A stretch of 64,000 nt of DNA from Martelella alba (GCF_006516955.1 NZ_VHLG01000003.1:248001-312000), one strand, 5' to 3'; positions 43,838 to 55,333 are shown, numbered from the stretch's first letter. Translations and numbers: made by a program. Notes: generated by a model not told the origin, from the sequence alone.

Positions 43838-44482
43838 ATGGCGCGGCGGGCTCAGATCATTTGGGGCGGATGGCCGGGGCATGAGCCTGAGCGCTGCGCC
43901 GATGTGATCGCCGGGATGCTGGAGGATGACGGTTTTTCCGTTTCGGTCTCAGGCGACCTGTCGCGGATTGCTGCGGGTGAAACGCTTGCTTCGGATCTGC
44001 TGGTGCCGATCGTTACCGGTGAGATGCTTGATGATCTTGATGTTCAAGCGTTGACCGGGGCGGTGCGCGGCGGGCTTGGCCTGGCAGGTTTTCATGCCGG
44101 CCTTGCAGCAAGCTTCAAGGCATCGACTGCGTTTCGATATCTGGCTGGTGTCACCTTTGCCGGTCATCCGGGCGGGATCATCGATTATCACGTCGATATC
44201 GCCCGGCCGGATGATCCGGTCATGGCGGGCGTTGAAGGTTTCGACTACCGCTCGGAGCAATATTACCTTCATTATGACCCGTCGGCCGATGTGCTGGCGA
44301 CCACGCGTTTTTCCGGCCAGCATGATGATGCAACGAAAGGTGTCACCATGCCGGTCGTCATCAAAAGGCGCTTCGGGGCCGGACGGGTCTTTTATTCGGC
44401 CCTCGGTCATTCGGCGGCAGAGCTTTCCCACCCGCAGGCGCGGCTGATCCTTGAGCGCGGCCTTTCATGGGCTGCGCGATAA
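43838..44482 (+). CDS. ThuA-domain protein
   Basis: This protein of 214 residues has a class-I glutamine-amidotransferase-like fold of the ThuA group, whose members are linked with trehalose and sugar use in rhizobia. Visible features are IIWGGWPGHEPERCADVIAG, the GFHAGLAASF segment and YRSEQYYLHY. The ATG follows CTGAGGTG. Its stop is only 7 bp from the glpK stop on the opposite strand, with no terminator between. Confidence 0.88.
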   Translation: MARRAQIIWGGWPGHEPERCADVIAGMLEDDGFSVSVSGDLSRIAAGETLASDLLVPIVTGEMLDDLDVQALTGAVRGGLGLAGFHAGLAASFKASTAFRYLAGVTFAGHPGGIIDYHVDIARPDDPVMAGVEGFDYRSEQYYLHYDPSADVLATTRFSGQHDDATKGVTMPVVIKRRFGAGRVFYSALGHSAAELSHPQARLILERGLSWAAR

Positions 44483-44489
44483 CAGCTAT

Positions 44490-45986
44490 TCAGCCAGCAA
44501 GCGGCCCCAATGTCCGGCTGACGGCATCCTTCCAGCCGCGATAGAGGCTCTCGCGTTTCTCCCGGTCCAGACGGGCGTGAAACTGCTTTTCAAGCGCCCA
44601 GTTCTCTGAAAACTCGGACAGACCCGGATAAAGCCCGGCGCGGCTGCCGGCAAGCCATGCGGCTCCGAGTGCCGTCGTCTCAACGACCTTCGGCCGGTCA
44701 ACCGGAACGCCGAGAATGTCGGCCAGAAACTGCATGGTCCAGTCATTGGCGCTCATGCCGCCATCGACCCGCAGGATATTGGCAGAATCCTGCCCGCCCC
44801 AGTCCGCATGCATGGCCTCCAGCAGGTCGCGCGTCTGGTAGCCGACGGCCTGCAGGGCGGCGCGGGCGAATTCGGCCGGGCCGGAATTGCGGGTCAGGCC
44901 AAAAACGGCGCCACGGCATTCCGCATCCCAATAGGGGGCGCCCAGACCGGTAAAGGCGGGAACCATGTAGAGCGTCTGCTCGGGATCGGCGGCATTGGCT
45001 AGCTTGTCGGTTTCACTGGCATGGCGGATCACCTTCAAGCCGTCGCGCAGCCATTGCACCACCGCGCCAGCGATGAAGATCGAACCTTCCAGCGCATAGG
45101 TCGGCTTGCCGTCAAGCTGATAGGCAAGCGTGGTCAGCATGCGATGCGTGCTGGCAACGAATTTGTCGCCGGTGTTCAAAAGCGCGAAACAACCCGTGCC
45201 ATAGGTGGATTTGATCATGCCCGGCTCGAAACAGGCCTGGCCGACGGTGGCCGCCTGCTGATCGCCCGCAACACCGAAAATCGGGATTTCGCGGCTGAAG
45301 AGATCGGCACGTGTCATGCCGAAATCGGCGGCGCAGTCCTTCACCTCCGGCAGGATCTCCATCGGGATGTCAAGAAGCGCGCAGATATCCTCGTCCCAGC
45401 ACCCTTTGCGAATATTGTAGATCATCGTGCGGGCGGCATTGGTGGCGTCTGTCACATGGCTCTTGCCGCCGGTCAACCGCCAGATCAGATAGGTGTCGAC
45501 GGTGCCGAAAGCGAGCTTGCCCGCCTTTGCCTCGGCGCGCGCGCCTTCCACATGATCCAGCAGCCAGGCGATCTTGGTGGCGGAGAAATAGGGATCGAGG
45601 ATCAGCCCCGTTGCCGAGCGGATGAAGCCCTCATGGCCTTCCTCGCGCAGCCGCGCACAGGTATCGGCCGTGCGCCGGTCCTGCCAGACAATGGCATTAT
45701 GGATCGGCCTGCCGGTCTCCTTGTCCCAGATCAGCGTGGTTTCGCGCTGATTGGCAATGCCGATTGCGGCAATCTCGGCTGCTGAAATTTCCGCGCGTTC
45801 AATGGCTGAGCGGCATGTGCCGGCAACGGTCGACCAGATATCGGCGGGGTCATGTTCCACCAGGCCCGACGAGGGGTAGATCTGCGGAAACTCCTCCTGT
45901 GCGGAGGCGACGATCCGCATGTGCCTGTCAAACAGGATCGCCCGGCTGGACGTCGTGCCCTGGTCGATCGCCAGAATATAACCCAT
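44490..45986 (-). CDS. glpK: Glycerol kinase
   Basis: This enzyme phosphorylates glycerol to sn-glycerol 3-phosphate. It has 498 residues, the normal length. Motifs include [47 protein letters not shown] and [19 protein letters not shown]. The ATG follows GGGAGGAATGA. It lies 97 bp downstream of glpD and is probably co-transcribed with it under the GlpR-like repeats at 47669-47707. Confidence 0.97.
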   Translation of the reverse strand: MGYILAIDQGTTSSRAILFDRHMRIVASAQEEFPQIYPSSGLVEHDPADIWSTVAGTCRSAIERAEISAAEIAAIGIANQRETTLIWDKETGRPIHNAIVWQDRRTADTCARLREEGHEGFIRSATGLILDPYFSATKIAWLLDHVEGARAEAKAGKLAFGTVDTYLIWRLTGGKSHVTDATNAARTMIYNIRKGCWDEDICALLDIPMEILPEVKDCAADFGMTRADLFSREIPIFGVAGDQQAATVGQACFEPGMIKSTYGTGCFALLNTGDKFVASTHRMLTTLAYQLDGKPTYALEGSIFIAGAVVQWLRDGLKVIRHASETDKLANAADPEQTLYMVPAFTGLGAPYWDAECRGAVFGLTRNSGPAEFARAALQAVGYQTRDLLEAMHADWGGQDSANILRVDGGMSANDWTMQFLADILGVPVDRPKVVETTALGAAWLAGSRAGLYPGLSEFSENWALEKQFHARLDREKRESLYRGWKDAVSRTLGPLAG

Positions 45987-46083
45987 TCATTCCTCCCATT
46001 GCCGGTTCCCTGAGCCGGCGCGATGGCGCGGTCAGGCGCGCATCGGATTTTGCGGCACAAACGCCTCCCGGGTGCTCCGCACC

Positions 46084-47616
46084 TCAGGCGGTCCTCCTCG
46101 ATGCCCTGTCGGCAAGCCATGCGTCAAGGGCGATGACCTCCTCCTGCGTCATCTTCAGACCCAGCTTGGTCCGTCGCCAGACAATATCTTCGGCGTTCAC
46201 GGCAAATTCCCGGCTTACCAGCCATTTGACCTCGGCTTCATAGAGCGTATGGCCGAAATCCTGACCGAGATCCGCGGCTGATGTTGCCTCGCCGAGAATG
46301 TGCCAGCAATCCCGGCCATAATTGCGAAACAGGCGCTCTGCCCAGCCTGTCGTCAGGAAGGGATAATCGGTGATCAGTTCACCGAGAAGGGCGTTGCGTT
46401 CGCCGACGGCGAATTCACCGCCCGGCAAAATGCTGTCGGCCGTCCATTCCCCCTTTGCATCGGGGAAAAAGGGCTGAAGCTTTTCCAGCGCATGTTCGGC
46501 AAGCTTGCGATGGGTGGTGATCTTGCCGCCGAAGATGGACAGCAGCGGCGCGCCTTCCGCACGCAGCGACAGAACATAATCGCGTGTGGCAGCCGTCGCC
46601 GATTGTGCACCATCATCATAAAGCGGACGGACGCCGGAATAGGTCCAGACGACATCGGCAGGCGTCACCGGCTTTTCGAAATAGTCCGAGGCAAAGCGAC
46701 AGAGATATTCGGCTTCCTCAGGCGTGCATTCGACCTTGCCGGGGTCGGCCTTGTGATCCTTGTCGGTCGTGCCGATCAGCGTGTAATCCTGCTCATAGGG
46801 AATGGCGAAGATGATCCGGCCATCCTTTCCCTGAAAGAAATAGCAGCGGTCGTGGTCGTAGAGCTTTTTCACCACGATATGCGAGCCGCGCACCAGCCGC
46901 ACGCCTTCACTCGAAGCAAGATTGAGCGTGTCGGTGATGACGTTTGCGACCCAGGGTCCTCCGGCATTGACCAGTGCACGGGCATAGACGGGGGCCAGCG
47001 TGCCAACGCCCTCGGCGGAAAGCGAAACTTTCCAAAGTGGCCCGTTATTACCGTCAATCTGCTTCGCTGCGGTGACACGGGTACGGGTCATGATGGTTGC
47101 GCCGCGCTCAAAGGCGTCGCGGGCCATCAGCGAGACCAGGCGCGCATCCTGAACCCAGCAATCGGAATATTCGAATGCGCGGTGATAGTCGCTTTTCAAG
47201 GGGGTGCCAGCTGGATCGCCTGAGAGCTTCAGCGCTCTGGTTGCGGGCAGGATCTTGCGGCCACCCAGATGATCATAGAGAAACAGGCCGAGCCGCAGCA
47301 TCCACCAGGGGCGCAGCCCCTTGTGATAGGGCAGGACAAAGCGCATCGGCCAGGAAATATGCGGCATGGATTTCAAAAGCACTTCGCGCTCGATCAGCGC
47401 CTCGCGCACCAGTCTGAACTCGTAATATTCGAGATAGCGCAGGCCGCCGTGAAACAGCTTGGTCGAGGCCGATGAGGTGGCGGAGGCAAGATCATGCATT
47501 TCCGCCAGCCCGACCGTCAGACCGCGTCCGCAGGCATCGCGGGCAATTGCGGTTCCATTTACACCGCCACCGATCACAAACAGGTCAAGCGGGTCAGCAG
47601 AGCTTGCACCAGGCAT
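46084..47616 (-). CDS. glpD: Aerobic glycerol-3-phosphate dehydrogenase
   Basis: This inner-membrane-associated FAD enzyme oxidises glycerol 3-phosphate to dihydroxyacetone phosphate with quinone as acceptor. It has 510 residues. The N-terminal FAD fold is LFVIGGGVNGTAIARDACGR, the following motif is LASATSSASTKLFHGGLRYL, and the C-terminal region shows WRRTKLGL. The ATG follows a GAGGAG ribosome site. The glpD-glpK order on one strand indicates a glycerol operon. No glpR or glpF gene is in the window. Confidence 0.97.
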   Translation of the reverse strand: MPGASSADPLDLFVIGGGVNGTAIARDACGRGLTVGLAEMHDLASATSSASTKLFHGGLRYLEYYEFRLVREALIEREVLLKSMPHISWPMRFVLPYHKGLRPWWMLRLGLFLYDHLGGRKILPATRALKLSGDPAGTPLKSDYHRAFEYSDCWVQDARLVSLMARDAFERGATIMTRTRVTAAKQIDGNNGPLWKVSLSAEGVGTLAPVYARALVNAGGPWVANVITDTLNLASSEGVRLVRGSHIVVKKLYDHDRCYFFQGKDGRIIFAIPYEQDYTLIGTTDKDHKADPGKVECTPEEAEYLCRFASDYFEKPVTPADVVWTYSGVRPLYDDGAQSATAATRDYVLSLRAEGAPLLSIFGGKITTHRKLAEHALEKLQPFFPDAKGEWTADSILPGGEFAVGERNALLGELITDYPFLTTGWAERLFRNYGRDCWHILGEATSAADLGQDFGHTLYEAEVKWLVSREFAVNAEDIVWRRTKLGLKMTQEEVIALDAWLADRASRRTA

Positions 47617-47668
47617 TGTTCTTCACTCCTCAGAAGGGCCATCGCTTGCCCATAGATGCGCGTAAATT

Positions 47669-47707
47669 TTCGTTTTGTCAAATTTATGGTTCGTTTTGGT
47701 TCGTTTT
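47669..47707. promoter_or_regulatory. GlpR/DeoR-type operator: three TTCGTTTT direct repeats
   Basis: TTCGTTTT occurs at 47669-47676, 47690-47697 and 47700-47707, starting 53 bp upstream of the glpD ATG. Repeats of this kind are typical DeoR-family (GlpR) operators. The rest of the 396-bp gap to the next gene is AT-rich with a 12-bp palindrome at 47798-47809 and no credible gene. Confidence 0.7.
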
Positions 47708-48012
47708 TTGGACCTGAATAGAGGTGCCTTGAGCGCATCTTCGGCAGTGCAGCAAGGCGTGACAAAGATGATATTTGTTAAAATGCTGATTTAAATATTC
47801 AAATTTGAACTTTCGAATTGCTCGGCCACGCGAATCTTCTAGTATGTCAGTTGCGGGAGGGGGAACCGGACGGCTCCGGGAGGTTTATCAGATGGCGCGG
47901 TTTCGCGTCCGGGCGTCGTGCGTGTTGTTTCCTCTTCTCTTGATCCCTGGACATGCAGAGAGTGCTCCCGGCTTTTCTGCCGCCTTGGCGATCTTATCCT
48001 GGAGGACTATTC

Positions 48013-49179
48013 ATGAAGTTGCTGACATCAACCATTCTGATCGGACTTGCCATGGCCACCACCGTCTATGCTCAATCCGCCGAGACACCGCTGGAGCCGA
48101 AATCGGGGACTTTCTTCGAGACGCATCCGATCACCGATGGCAATCTGCCGACCTTCTTTTCCGAACTGAAGGCGAAGATGACCTATCCGCTTGCCTATGA
48201 TGGCGGCGATCCGAAGGCCTGGCATGACCGCGTTTTGCCATCGGCCGAAGCGCTGATGTTACCGTCGACCGATACGGTGGATTTCGCGCCGGAAGTGATC
48301 GACAAGGTCGATCGCGGTGGATTCACCGCCATGCGCGTTGCCTTCAATGTCACCGATGAAAGCCGCATCGCGGCCATCGTTCTGGTGCCCAAGGGCGAGG
48401 GACCGTTTCCCGGCGTCCTGATGCTGCACGATCACGGTGCACGTTTCGATATCGGCAAGGAAAAATGGATCCGCCCCTGGTATGATGAGGAGCGGCTGAA
48501 ATCGACAACCCAATGGTCGCAGAAATATTTCTCCGGCCTGTTCCCGGGCGAGGAACTGGTAAAGCGCGGCTATGTGGTGGTTGCCACCGATGCGCTCGGC
48601 TGGGGTGATCGTGCCGGCAATGGCTATGAGGCGCAGCAGGCGCTTGCCTCCAATCTCTCCAATCTCGGCTCATCGCTGGCCGGCATCATGGCCCAGGAAG
48701 ATGTGCGGGCCTCTGAATTTGTTGCCAGCCTGCCGGAGGTCGATCCCGACAAGGTTGGGGTGGTCGGCTTCTCCATGGGCGCATTCCGCGCCTGGCAGGT
48801 CGCCGCGCTTTCCCCCGTCGTCAAGGCAACGGTCGCCGATTGCTGGATGGCGACCTATGACGGGTTGATGGTTCCGGGCAATAACCAGCTCAAGGGCCAG
48901 TCGGCCTGGTATATGAACCATCCCGGCATTGCACGGCTGATGGACTATCCCGATGTCGCCTCGCTTGCAGCTCCCAAGGCGCTCTATTTCATGGAGGGTG
49001 TCGAGGATCCGCTGTTTCCCAAGGCTTCGGTGGAGGATGCCTATGCCAAGATGCGCGTTGTCTGGGACGCCTATAATGCCGATGACAAGCTGAAGACCGA
49101 TTTCTTCGATGGTGGCCACATCTTCACGGAAGACCGGCAGAAGGCGGCGTTCGACTGGCTCGACAGCCAGCTGAAATAA
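48013..49179 (+). CDS. Secreted alpha/beta hydrolase (dienelactone-hydrolase/esterase-like)
   Basis: This protein of 388 residues has a signal peptide (LLTSTILIGLAMATTVYA). The hydrolase triad can be placed: Ser in VGFSMGAFRAW, Asp in EGVEDPLFPKA and His in FFDGGHIFTED. The strand before the oxyanion hole reads PFPGVLMLHDHGARFDIGKE. The overall layout resembles large bacterial esterases such as glucuronoyl or acetyl-xylan esterases, but the substrate is not identified. The ATG follows GGAGGACTATTC. A second hydrolase gene follows on the same strand. Confidence 0.85.
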   Translation: MKLLTSTILIGLAMATTVYAQSAETPLEPKSGTFFETHPITDGNLPTFFSELKAKMTYPLAYDGGDPKAWHDRVLPSAEALMLPSTDTVDFAPEVIDKVDRGGFTAMRVAFNVTDESRIAAIVLVPKGEGPFPGVLMLHDHGARFDIGKEKWIRPWYDEERLKSTTQWSQKYFSGLFPGEELVKRGYVVVATDALGWGDRAGNGYEAQQALASNLSNLGSSLAGIMAQEDVRASEFVASLPEVDPDKVGVVGFSMGAFRAWQVAALSPVVKATVADCWMATYDGLMVPGNNQLKGQSAWYMNHPGIARLMDYPDVASLAAPKALYFMEGVEDPLFPKASVEDAYAKMRVVWDAYNADDKLKTDFFDGGHIFTEDRQKAAFDWLDSQLK

Positions 49180-49244
49180 TTCGGCCCTGGCTAAATAATA
49201 CGACCGGTCCCGCTTGTCGTGCTTGCGGAACTGGTCATTCTTTC

Positions 49245-49283
49245 GACCGGCGGAATGGGTGCAGTGCAGCCGTTCCGCCGGTC
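49245..49283 (+). terminator. Stem-loop between the two hydrolase genes
   Basis: The arms GACCGGCGGAA and TTCCGCCGGTC form an 11-bp stem with a 17-nt loop, followed by TCGTCTC rather than a clear U-tract. It may be a weak terminator or a processing site. Confidence 0.5.
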
Positions 49284-49315
49284 TCGTCTCGGCCATGCAT
49301 AGAGGAGTGCATATC

Positions 49316-50194
49316 ATGGCGCTTGCCCACGAACAGGTTATTCCGCTCTGGCCCGGACGTCCGAAGGGTACGCCTGCCGATCTTGAGCCGGTTATCACCG
49401 AAAGATCCGAGAACCTGTTTCGCACCAGCCGTGTGATCACCGGTGTCAGTGCACCATCGCTGACGGCCATCGTGCCGGAAAAGCCCAATGGGGTCTCTCT
49501 GATCGCCGCGCCAGGCGGCGGTTATCGCCGGATATCGCTCGATGCAGCCGGCTATCAACTGGCGCTGGAGCTGGCCCCGCTCGGGATCACGACTTTCATG
49601 ATGATCTACCGGTTGCCGGGAGAGGGGCATGAGAATGCCGCGGATGTGCCTTTGATGGATGCACAGCGGGCCGTTCGCCTGATCCGGCGCAACGCTGCCG
49701 ATTGGGGGCTGTCCCCGGACCGGATCGGTTTTCTCGGCTCGTCCGCCGCCGGGCATATGGCGGCTTCGGTGGCAACGGCTCATGCAAGGCAGGTCTATGC
49801 ACCGATGGATGATGCCGACCAGCTTTCCGCCAGACCCGATTTTTTGGGCCTGATGGTGCCGGTCATCACCATGCAGGATCCCTTTGTTCATAACGGCTCG
49901 CGTGAGGCGCTTTTAGGCGATAGGGCCGATGAAGCGGCAAAGCGGGATTATTCGCCCGATCTTCAGGTCACGTCAGATGCGCCGGAAACCTTTTTGGTCC
50001 TGGCCGATGATGATCAGTCGGTGCCAGCCGAAAACGGTCTTGGCTTTTATGCTGCCCTGCGCCGGGCCGGTGTGCCTGCCGAGCTTCATGTCTTCCGCGA
50101 TGGCGGACACACCTTTTCCGTGCCGGGCGCACCGGTCCGCGACTGGTCGCGGCTGTTCATCGACTGGCTGCGGCAGATCGGCATGCTGGACTGA
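49316..50194 (+). CDS. Alpha/beta hydrolase (acetyl-esterase/lipase-like)
   Basis: This protein of 292 residues has no signal peptide. The oxyanion segment is IAAPGGGYRRIS, the nucleophile is in RIGFLGSSAAGHMAASVA, the acid is in LVLADDDQSVPAENG and the His is in FRDGGHTFSVPG. The group includes acetyl-xylan esterases and BD-FAE-like enzymes. The ATG at 49316 follows AGAGGAGTG. Together with the upstream hydrolase it could remove ester groups from plant polysaccharide fragments (inference). Confidence 0.87.
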   Translation: MALAHEQVIPLWPGRPKGTPADLEPVITERSENLFRTSRVITGVSAPSLTAIVPEKPNGVSLIAAPGGGYRRISLDAAGYQLALELAPLGITTFMMIYRLPGEGHENAADVPLMDAQRAVRLIRRNAADWGLSPDRIGFLGSSAAGHMAASVATAHARQVYAPMDDADQLSARPDFLGLMVPVITMQDPFVHNGSREALLGDRADEAAKRDYSPDLQVTSDAPETFLVLADDDQSVPAENGLGFYAALRRAGVPAELHVFRDGGHTFSVPGAPVRDWSRLFIDWLRQIGMLD

Positions 50195-50203
50195 CGGATA
50201 CTC

Positions 50204-51604
50204 TCAATGGCCGCCTTCGGCCGCACCGTGACGGTTCTGACCGGAAACATTGGCGCCGGATTCACGCGTCAGTGTCAGGATCGGCACCACGGCTAGTGCC
50301 GAGCAGATCGCCACCACATGGAAGGCGACATGGAACTGGGCAACGGACAGGGCTGTTCCGGCAAAGAGCGAGGAGATTTCCAGCACCACGGCGGCAAAGG
50401 CGACACCGAGCGCCAGGCTGACCTGCTGGATTGTCGAGCTCATCGCCGTCGCCTGGCTGGCGGCGCGGCCGTCAATATCGGCATAGGCCAGCACGTTGAT
50501 GCTGGTGAAGAAGAAGGACCGCGTGAAGCCGGAAATCAGCAATACACCGAGAATGACGGCAGTGGGTGTTGTTGGTTCGATCAGACCGATGGCGAACATT
50601 AACAGCGCGCCAAGCGTTCCGGTGGTCAGCAGCAGGCGCTTGAAGCCGGCAAAGGCCAGAACACGCGGGGCGATGAATTTGGTGGCGATCGCACCAATGG
50701 CGCCGATAAAGGTGGTCATGCCCGACTGGAAGGGCGTGAAGCCGAAGCCGATCTGCAGCATCAGCGGCAGCAGAAAGGGGAAGGCGCCGGCGGCGATGCG
50801 GAAAAACGTTCCGGCCAGAATGGCGGTGCGGAAGGTCGGCACGGCAAACAGCTTGAGATCGAGAAGCGGCTTTTCAACTTTGCGGGCGTGGATGATGTAC
50901 CAGAGCGTTGCGCCACAGCCGATGACCGTCGTGCTGATGCCAACTGCTGGCGGCAATGCCGGCATGCTGATCACCGACAGACCGAACACGACACCGGAAG
51001 CGGCGGTGGCGAGAAGGACAAAGCCGGTCCAGTCGATCGGCGGCGGGCGCTCCGCCTCGATCTTCGGCAGATAGATCGAGGTCAGGATCAATCCCAATAT
51101 GCCGATCGGGATGTTGATCAGAAAGATCCAGTGCCAGGTGAAATAGGTGGTGATGAAGCCGCCAAGCGGCGGACCGGCCAGAGGGCCGACAAGGCCTGGA
51201 ATGGTCAAAAGTGCCATGGCGCGTACCAGCTCGGTCCGCGATGTCGTACGCAGGATGACGAGGCGGCCGACCGGCGTCATCATCGCGCCGCCCATGCCCT
51301 GCAGAAAGCGCGAGATGACGAATGCACTCAGGCTTCCGGAAAAGGCGCACATGGCCGAACCGGTCAGAAACACCGCGATTGCGGTTCGAAACACCAGCTT
51401 GGCGCCGAAGCGGTCTGCCATCCAGCCGGAGATCGGAATGAAGATCGCCAGCGCCACCATATAGGCCGTCAGCGCCAGTTTCAGCGTGATTGGCCCGACA
51501 TGAAGATCGGCTGCAATTGCCGGGAGTGCCGTGGCGATCACGGTCGAATCCATCTGCTCCATGAACAGGGCGACGGCAAGGATGAGCGGGACGATCGGAT
51601 TCAT
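50204..51604 (-). CDS. MFS drug/metabolite efflux transporter, DHA2 (EmrB/QacA) group
   Basis: This membrane protein has 466 residues and about 14 hydrophobic helices. Motifs typical of DHA2 exporters are FMEQMDSTVIATALPAIAAD (helix 1), SGWMADRFGAKLVFRTAI (motif A) and RFLQGMGGAMMTPVGRLVIL (motif B). The substrate is unknown. It is convergent with the esterase gene and diverges from the MBL-fold gene across 261 bp in which no operator was recognised. Confidence 0.92.
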   Translation of the reverse strand: MNPIVPLILAVALFMEQMDSTVIATALPAIAADLHVGPITLKLALTAYMVALAIFIPISGWMADRFGAKLVFRTAIAVFLTGSAMCAFSGSLSAFVISRFLQGMGGAMMTPVGRLVILRTTSRTELVRAMALLTIPGLVGPLAGPPLGGFITTYFTWHWIFLINIPIGILGLILTSIYLPKIEAERPPPIDWTGFVLLATAASGVVFGLSVISMPALPPAVGISTTVIGCGATLWYIIHARKVEKPLLDLKLFAVPTFRTAILAGTFFRIAAGAFPFLLPLMLQIGFGFTPFQSGMTTFIGAIGAIATKFIAPRVLAFAGFKRLLLTTGTLGALLMFAIGLIEPTTPTAVILGVLLISGFTRSFFFTSINVLAYADIDGRAASQATAMSSTIQQVSLALGVAFAAVVLEISSLFAGTALSVAQFHVAFHVVAICSALAVVPILTLTRESGANVSGQNRHGAAEGGH

Positions 51605-51865
51605 CGGTTGGATTTTGGCCAGATTTATGTGACAAGAGCAAACGTCTTATCCGCCTTCTCGATGCTTGCCAATCCGGAAAATACAGATGCTCCGATCAGG
51701 GTTCCGGCTGTCTGCTTTGTCTGTCGCCGCTTTCACAAACTCTTGATCGGCGGACAGCCACCTTATCCGGCTTAGCCCGTTGAAACTGGCCTTAGAAAGG
51801 CAAGTTTTAGTCCATGCATGTTGAGCAGCCGGTCATGGTGCCGCAAACAGCGAGGGAAGTGCGTG

Positions 51866-52855
51866 ATGAAGACAACAGTTAAACTCGGACGCCGCGGCCT
51901 GATGAAGGGTGTTGGCTTGACCACTTTAGCGGCTCCCGCTCTGCTTGCGGGTGCCGCCCATGCGCAGGAAGACCAGATGACAGAAATGCCGAAAGACATG
52001 CCCGAGACGAAACGGTTTTCGATGGGGGACTTCAAATTCGTCGTCGTGCGCGACGGTGTTCGCAAGATGGAAAATCCAGGCTCGATCTTTGGTGCCGATC
52101 AACCGCCTGAGACGGTTGCAGCGCTGCTCCGGCAAAATTTCCTGCCCGCCGATGTCTCGGTCAACATGTTCTCGCCGACGCTGATTGATACAGGTTCCGA
52201 GGTGATGCTGTTCGACACCGGCATGGGCGAGGCGGGCCGCTCCTGGGGGGCAGGGCAGCTGCGGAAAGGGCTTTCGGCGGAAGGTTACGATCCTGAAGAT
52301 ATCGATGTCGTGGTGATCACCCACATGCATGGCGACCACATAAACGGGCTGATGGAAGCCGGTGCGCCAGCCTTCCCCAATGCGCGCTATGTTTTCGGGC
52401 AGACGGAATATGATTTCTGGACCGATCCGGCCCGGATCGGCACGCCGGCCGAGGGTGGCCATAATGCGGTCAAGGCGATGGTCGTGCCGTTGGCGGAAAA
52501 GGCAAGCTTCATCGCCGACGGGGCAAGCATCGCGCCGGGGATCACCGCCATGGACGCGCCCGGCCACACGCCCGGCCACATGGTCTTCATGGTCGAATCG
52601 GCCGGTCGCCAGCTGCTGCTGACCGCTGATACAGCGAATCACTATGTCTTGTCGCTGCAGCGACCGGACTGGCAGGTTCGCTTTGATACCGATCCGGTAA
52701 TGGCGTCGGCCACCCGCCGCAGGATCTTCGACATGGTGGCTGCGGACCGCATTCCCTTTCTGGGGTATCACATGCCGTTTCCGGCGGTCGGATACGCCGA
52801 AAAACAGGGCGAAGGTTATCGTTTCGTGCCGGCAAGCTATCAGTTTGAGCTCTGA
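51866..52855 (+). CDS. Metallo-beta-lactamase-fold hydrolase with Tat signal
   Basis: This exported protein has 329 residues. The N-terminus has a twin-arginine motif (KLGRRGLMKGVGLTTLAA) and cleavage after AAHA. The zinc motif is VVITHMHGDHINGLMEAG, with further ligands in DAPGHTPGHMVFM and LGYHMPFP. Its fold group includes AHL lactonases and other MBL hydrolases, and the periplasmic location argues against a beta-lactamase of known class. The ATG at 51866 follows GAGGGAAG. Confidence 0.88.
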   Translation: MKTTVKLGRRGLMKGVGLTTLAAPALLAGAAHAQEDQMTEMPKDMPETKRFSMGDFKFVVVRDGVRKMENPGSIFGADQPPETVAALLRQNFLPADVSVNMFSPTLIDTGSEVMLFDTGMGEAGRSWGAGQLRKGLSAEGYDPEDIDVVVITHMHGDHINGLMEAGAPAFPNARYVFGQTEYDFWTDPARIGTPAEGGHNAVKAMVVPLAEKASFIADGASIAPGITAMDAPGHTPGHMVFMVESAGRQLLLTADTANHYVLSLQRPDWQVRFDTDPVMASATRRRIFDMVAADRIPFLGYHMPFPAVGYAEKQGEGYRFVPASYQFEL

Positions 52856-52894
52856 TCCGCGCCTGCGGAAACGCATTTCTTAAGATATGGCTGA

Positions 52895-54551
<1,657 letters not shown>

Positions 54552-54581
54552 TCCGATCTGTTCCATCTGAAATTCTGGAAC

Positions 54582-54602
54582 CCCCGGTGCCTGGCACCGG
54601 GG
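54582..54602 (+). repeat. Gene-proximal copy of the guaB terminator stem (no U-tract)
   Basis: Arms CCCCGGTGCC and GGCACCGGGG surround one base, beginning 30 bases after the guaB stop. The same 21 bases occur again at 54814-54834. This copy is followed by TCAGACTG instead of T residues. Confidence 0.85.
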
Positions 54603-54610
54603 TCAGACTG

Positions 54611-54805
54611 TTGACAAAGCCATTCATATTGGATGTTTGAGGTGGAGCACCCCCTCCCTCCGTCGTCATCCCCGTGCTTGTCACGGGGATCCATACTCTC
54701 AAGGATTTGAATAAGCAGTTTCTTTCGCCGCGCGGACGCGCGGCGGCTGGATGCCTGTGGACCAAGCACAGGCATGACGTCAGAAAAAGGGGCAAGTTTT
54801 GTCAG
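54611..54805 (+). mobile_element. MITE/RIME-like intergenic element, copy 1 (about 195 bp)
   Basis: The ends are inverted: TTGACAAAG on the left and TTTTGTCAG on the right. Inside are several conserved hairpins: CCCCGTG/CACGGGG, CCGCGCG/CGCGCGG and ATGCCTGTG/CACAGGCAT. Two more copies lie at 55625-55820 and 59579-59771. No protein is encoded. The internal palindromes resemble rhizobial intergenic mosaic elements (inference from memory). Confidence 0.75.
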
Positions 54806-54813
54806 CAATCTGA

Positions 54814-54839
54814 CCCCGGTGCCTGGCACCGGGGTTTTT
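54814..54839 (+). terminator. Gene-distal copy of the guaB terminator, with U-tract
   Basis: This is the same 21-base stem as at 54582-54602, here followed by TTTTT. Transcription from guaB would have to pass through the inserted element to reach it. Confidence 0.85.
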
Positions 54840-55017
54840 CTATAGCTGGGCGCTGTTCACACGGGCGTGATCGTCAACGATGATTTTGTGATCGATGCGT
54901 GAATGTCTATGAATAGTGAACAATCAGTTGATTAAATGTGGAATTGTCGTCGGCTCCTCATCGGACTATCTCTCCGTCAACAGAAACGAACAACAAACAT
55001 TCCCAAGGAGAATTCAA

Positions 55018-55245
55018 ATGTCCAAGTTCATCGCTGCCGCTGCCCTCGTTGCAAGCTTCGCCGCCGCTCCCGCCGTCTTCGCCGCTCAGCCTGTTGCCCA
55101 GAGCGCCGACCACCTGACCAAGGCGCCGGCCGGGTCGATGGTTCAGATCGAAAGCCGCGACAATGGCACCCAGATCGACAACATCTACCGCGTCAGCGCC
55201 GATGGTTCGCTGAAGCTCGTTGATCAGGTTCGTCACGAAGACTGA
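55018..55245 (+). CDS. Small secreted protein of unknown function, tandem copy A
   Basis: This protein of 75 residues has a signal peptide (FIAAAALVASFAAAPAVFA). The mature part of about 50 residues has no cysteines and ends in YRVSADGSLKLVDQVRHED. It is a near-duplicate of the next gene. The ribosome site, signal peptide and C-terminal third are nearly identical at DNA level, while 11 codons at 55147-55179 differ completely. The ATG follows AAGGAGAATTCAA. I do not recognise a characterised family. Confidence 0.85.
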   Translation: MSKFIAAAALVASFAAAPAVFAAQPVAQSADHLTKAPAGSMVQIESRDNGTQIDNIYRVSADGSLKLVDQVRHED

Positions 55246-55333
55246 TTGCGACTTTAAAGAAAAATAACGGAAACCCCCGCGGTCAACCGGCGCTTTTGAA
55301 AACAGCCGGAACCGCCCCCCAAGGAGAATTCAA

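Noticed and set aside
47798-47809. Perfect palindrome TTCAAATTTGAA
   Set aside because: It lies in a very AT-rich stretch about 200 bp from the nearest start codons, where short palindromes are expected by chance. No second copy was seen.
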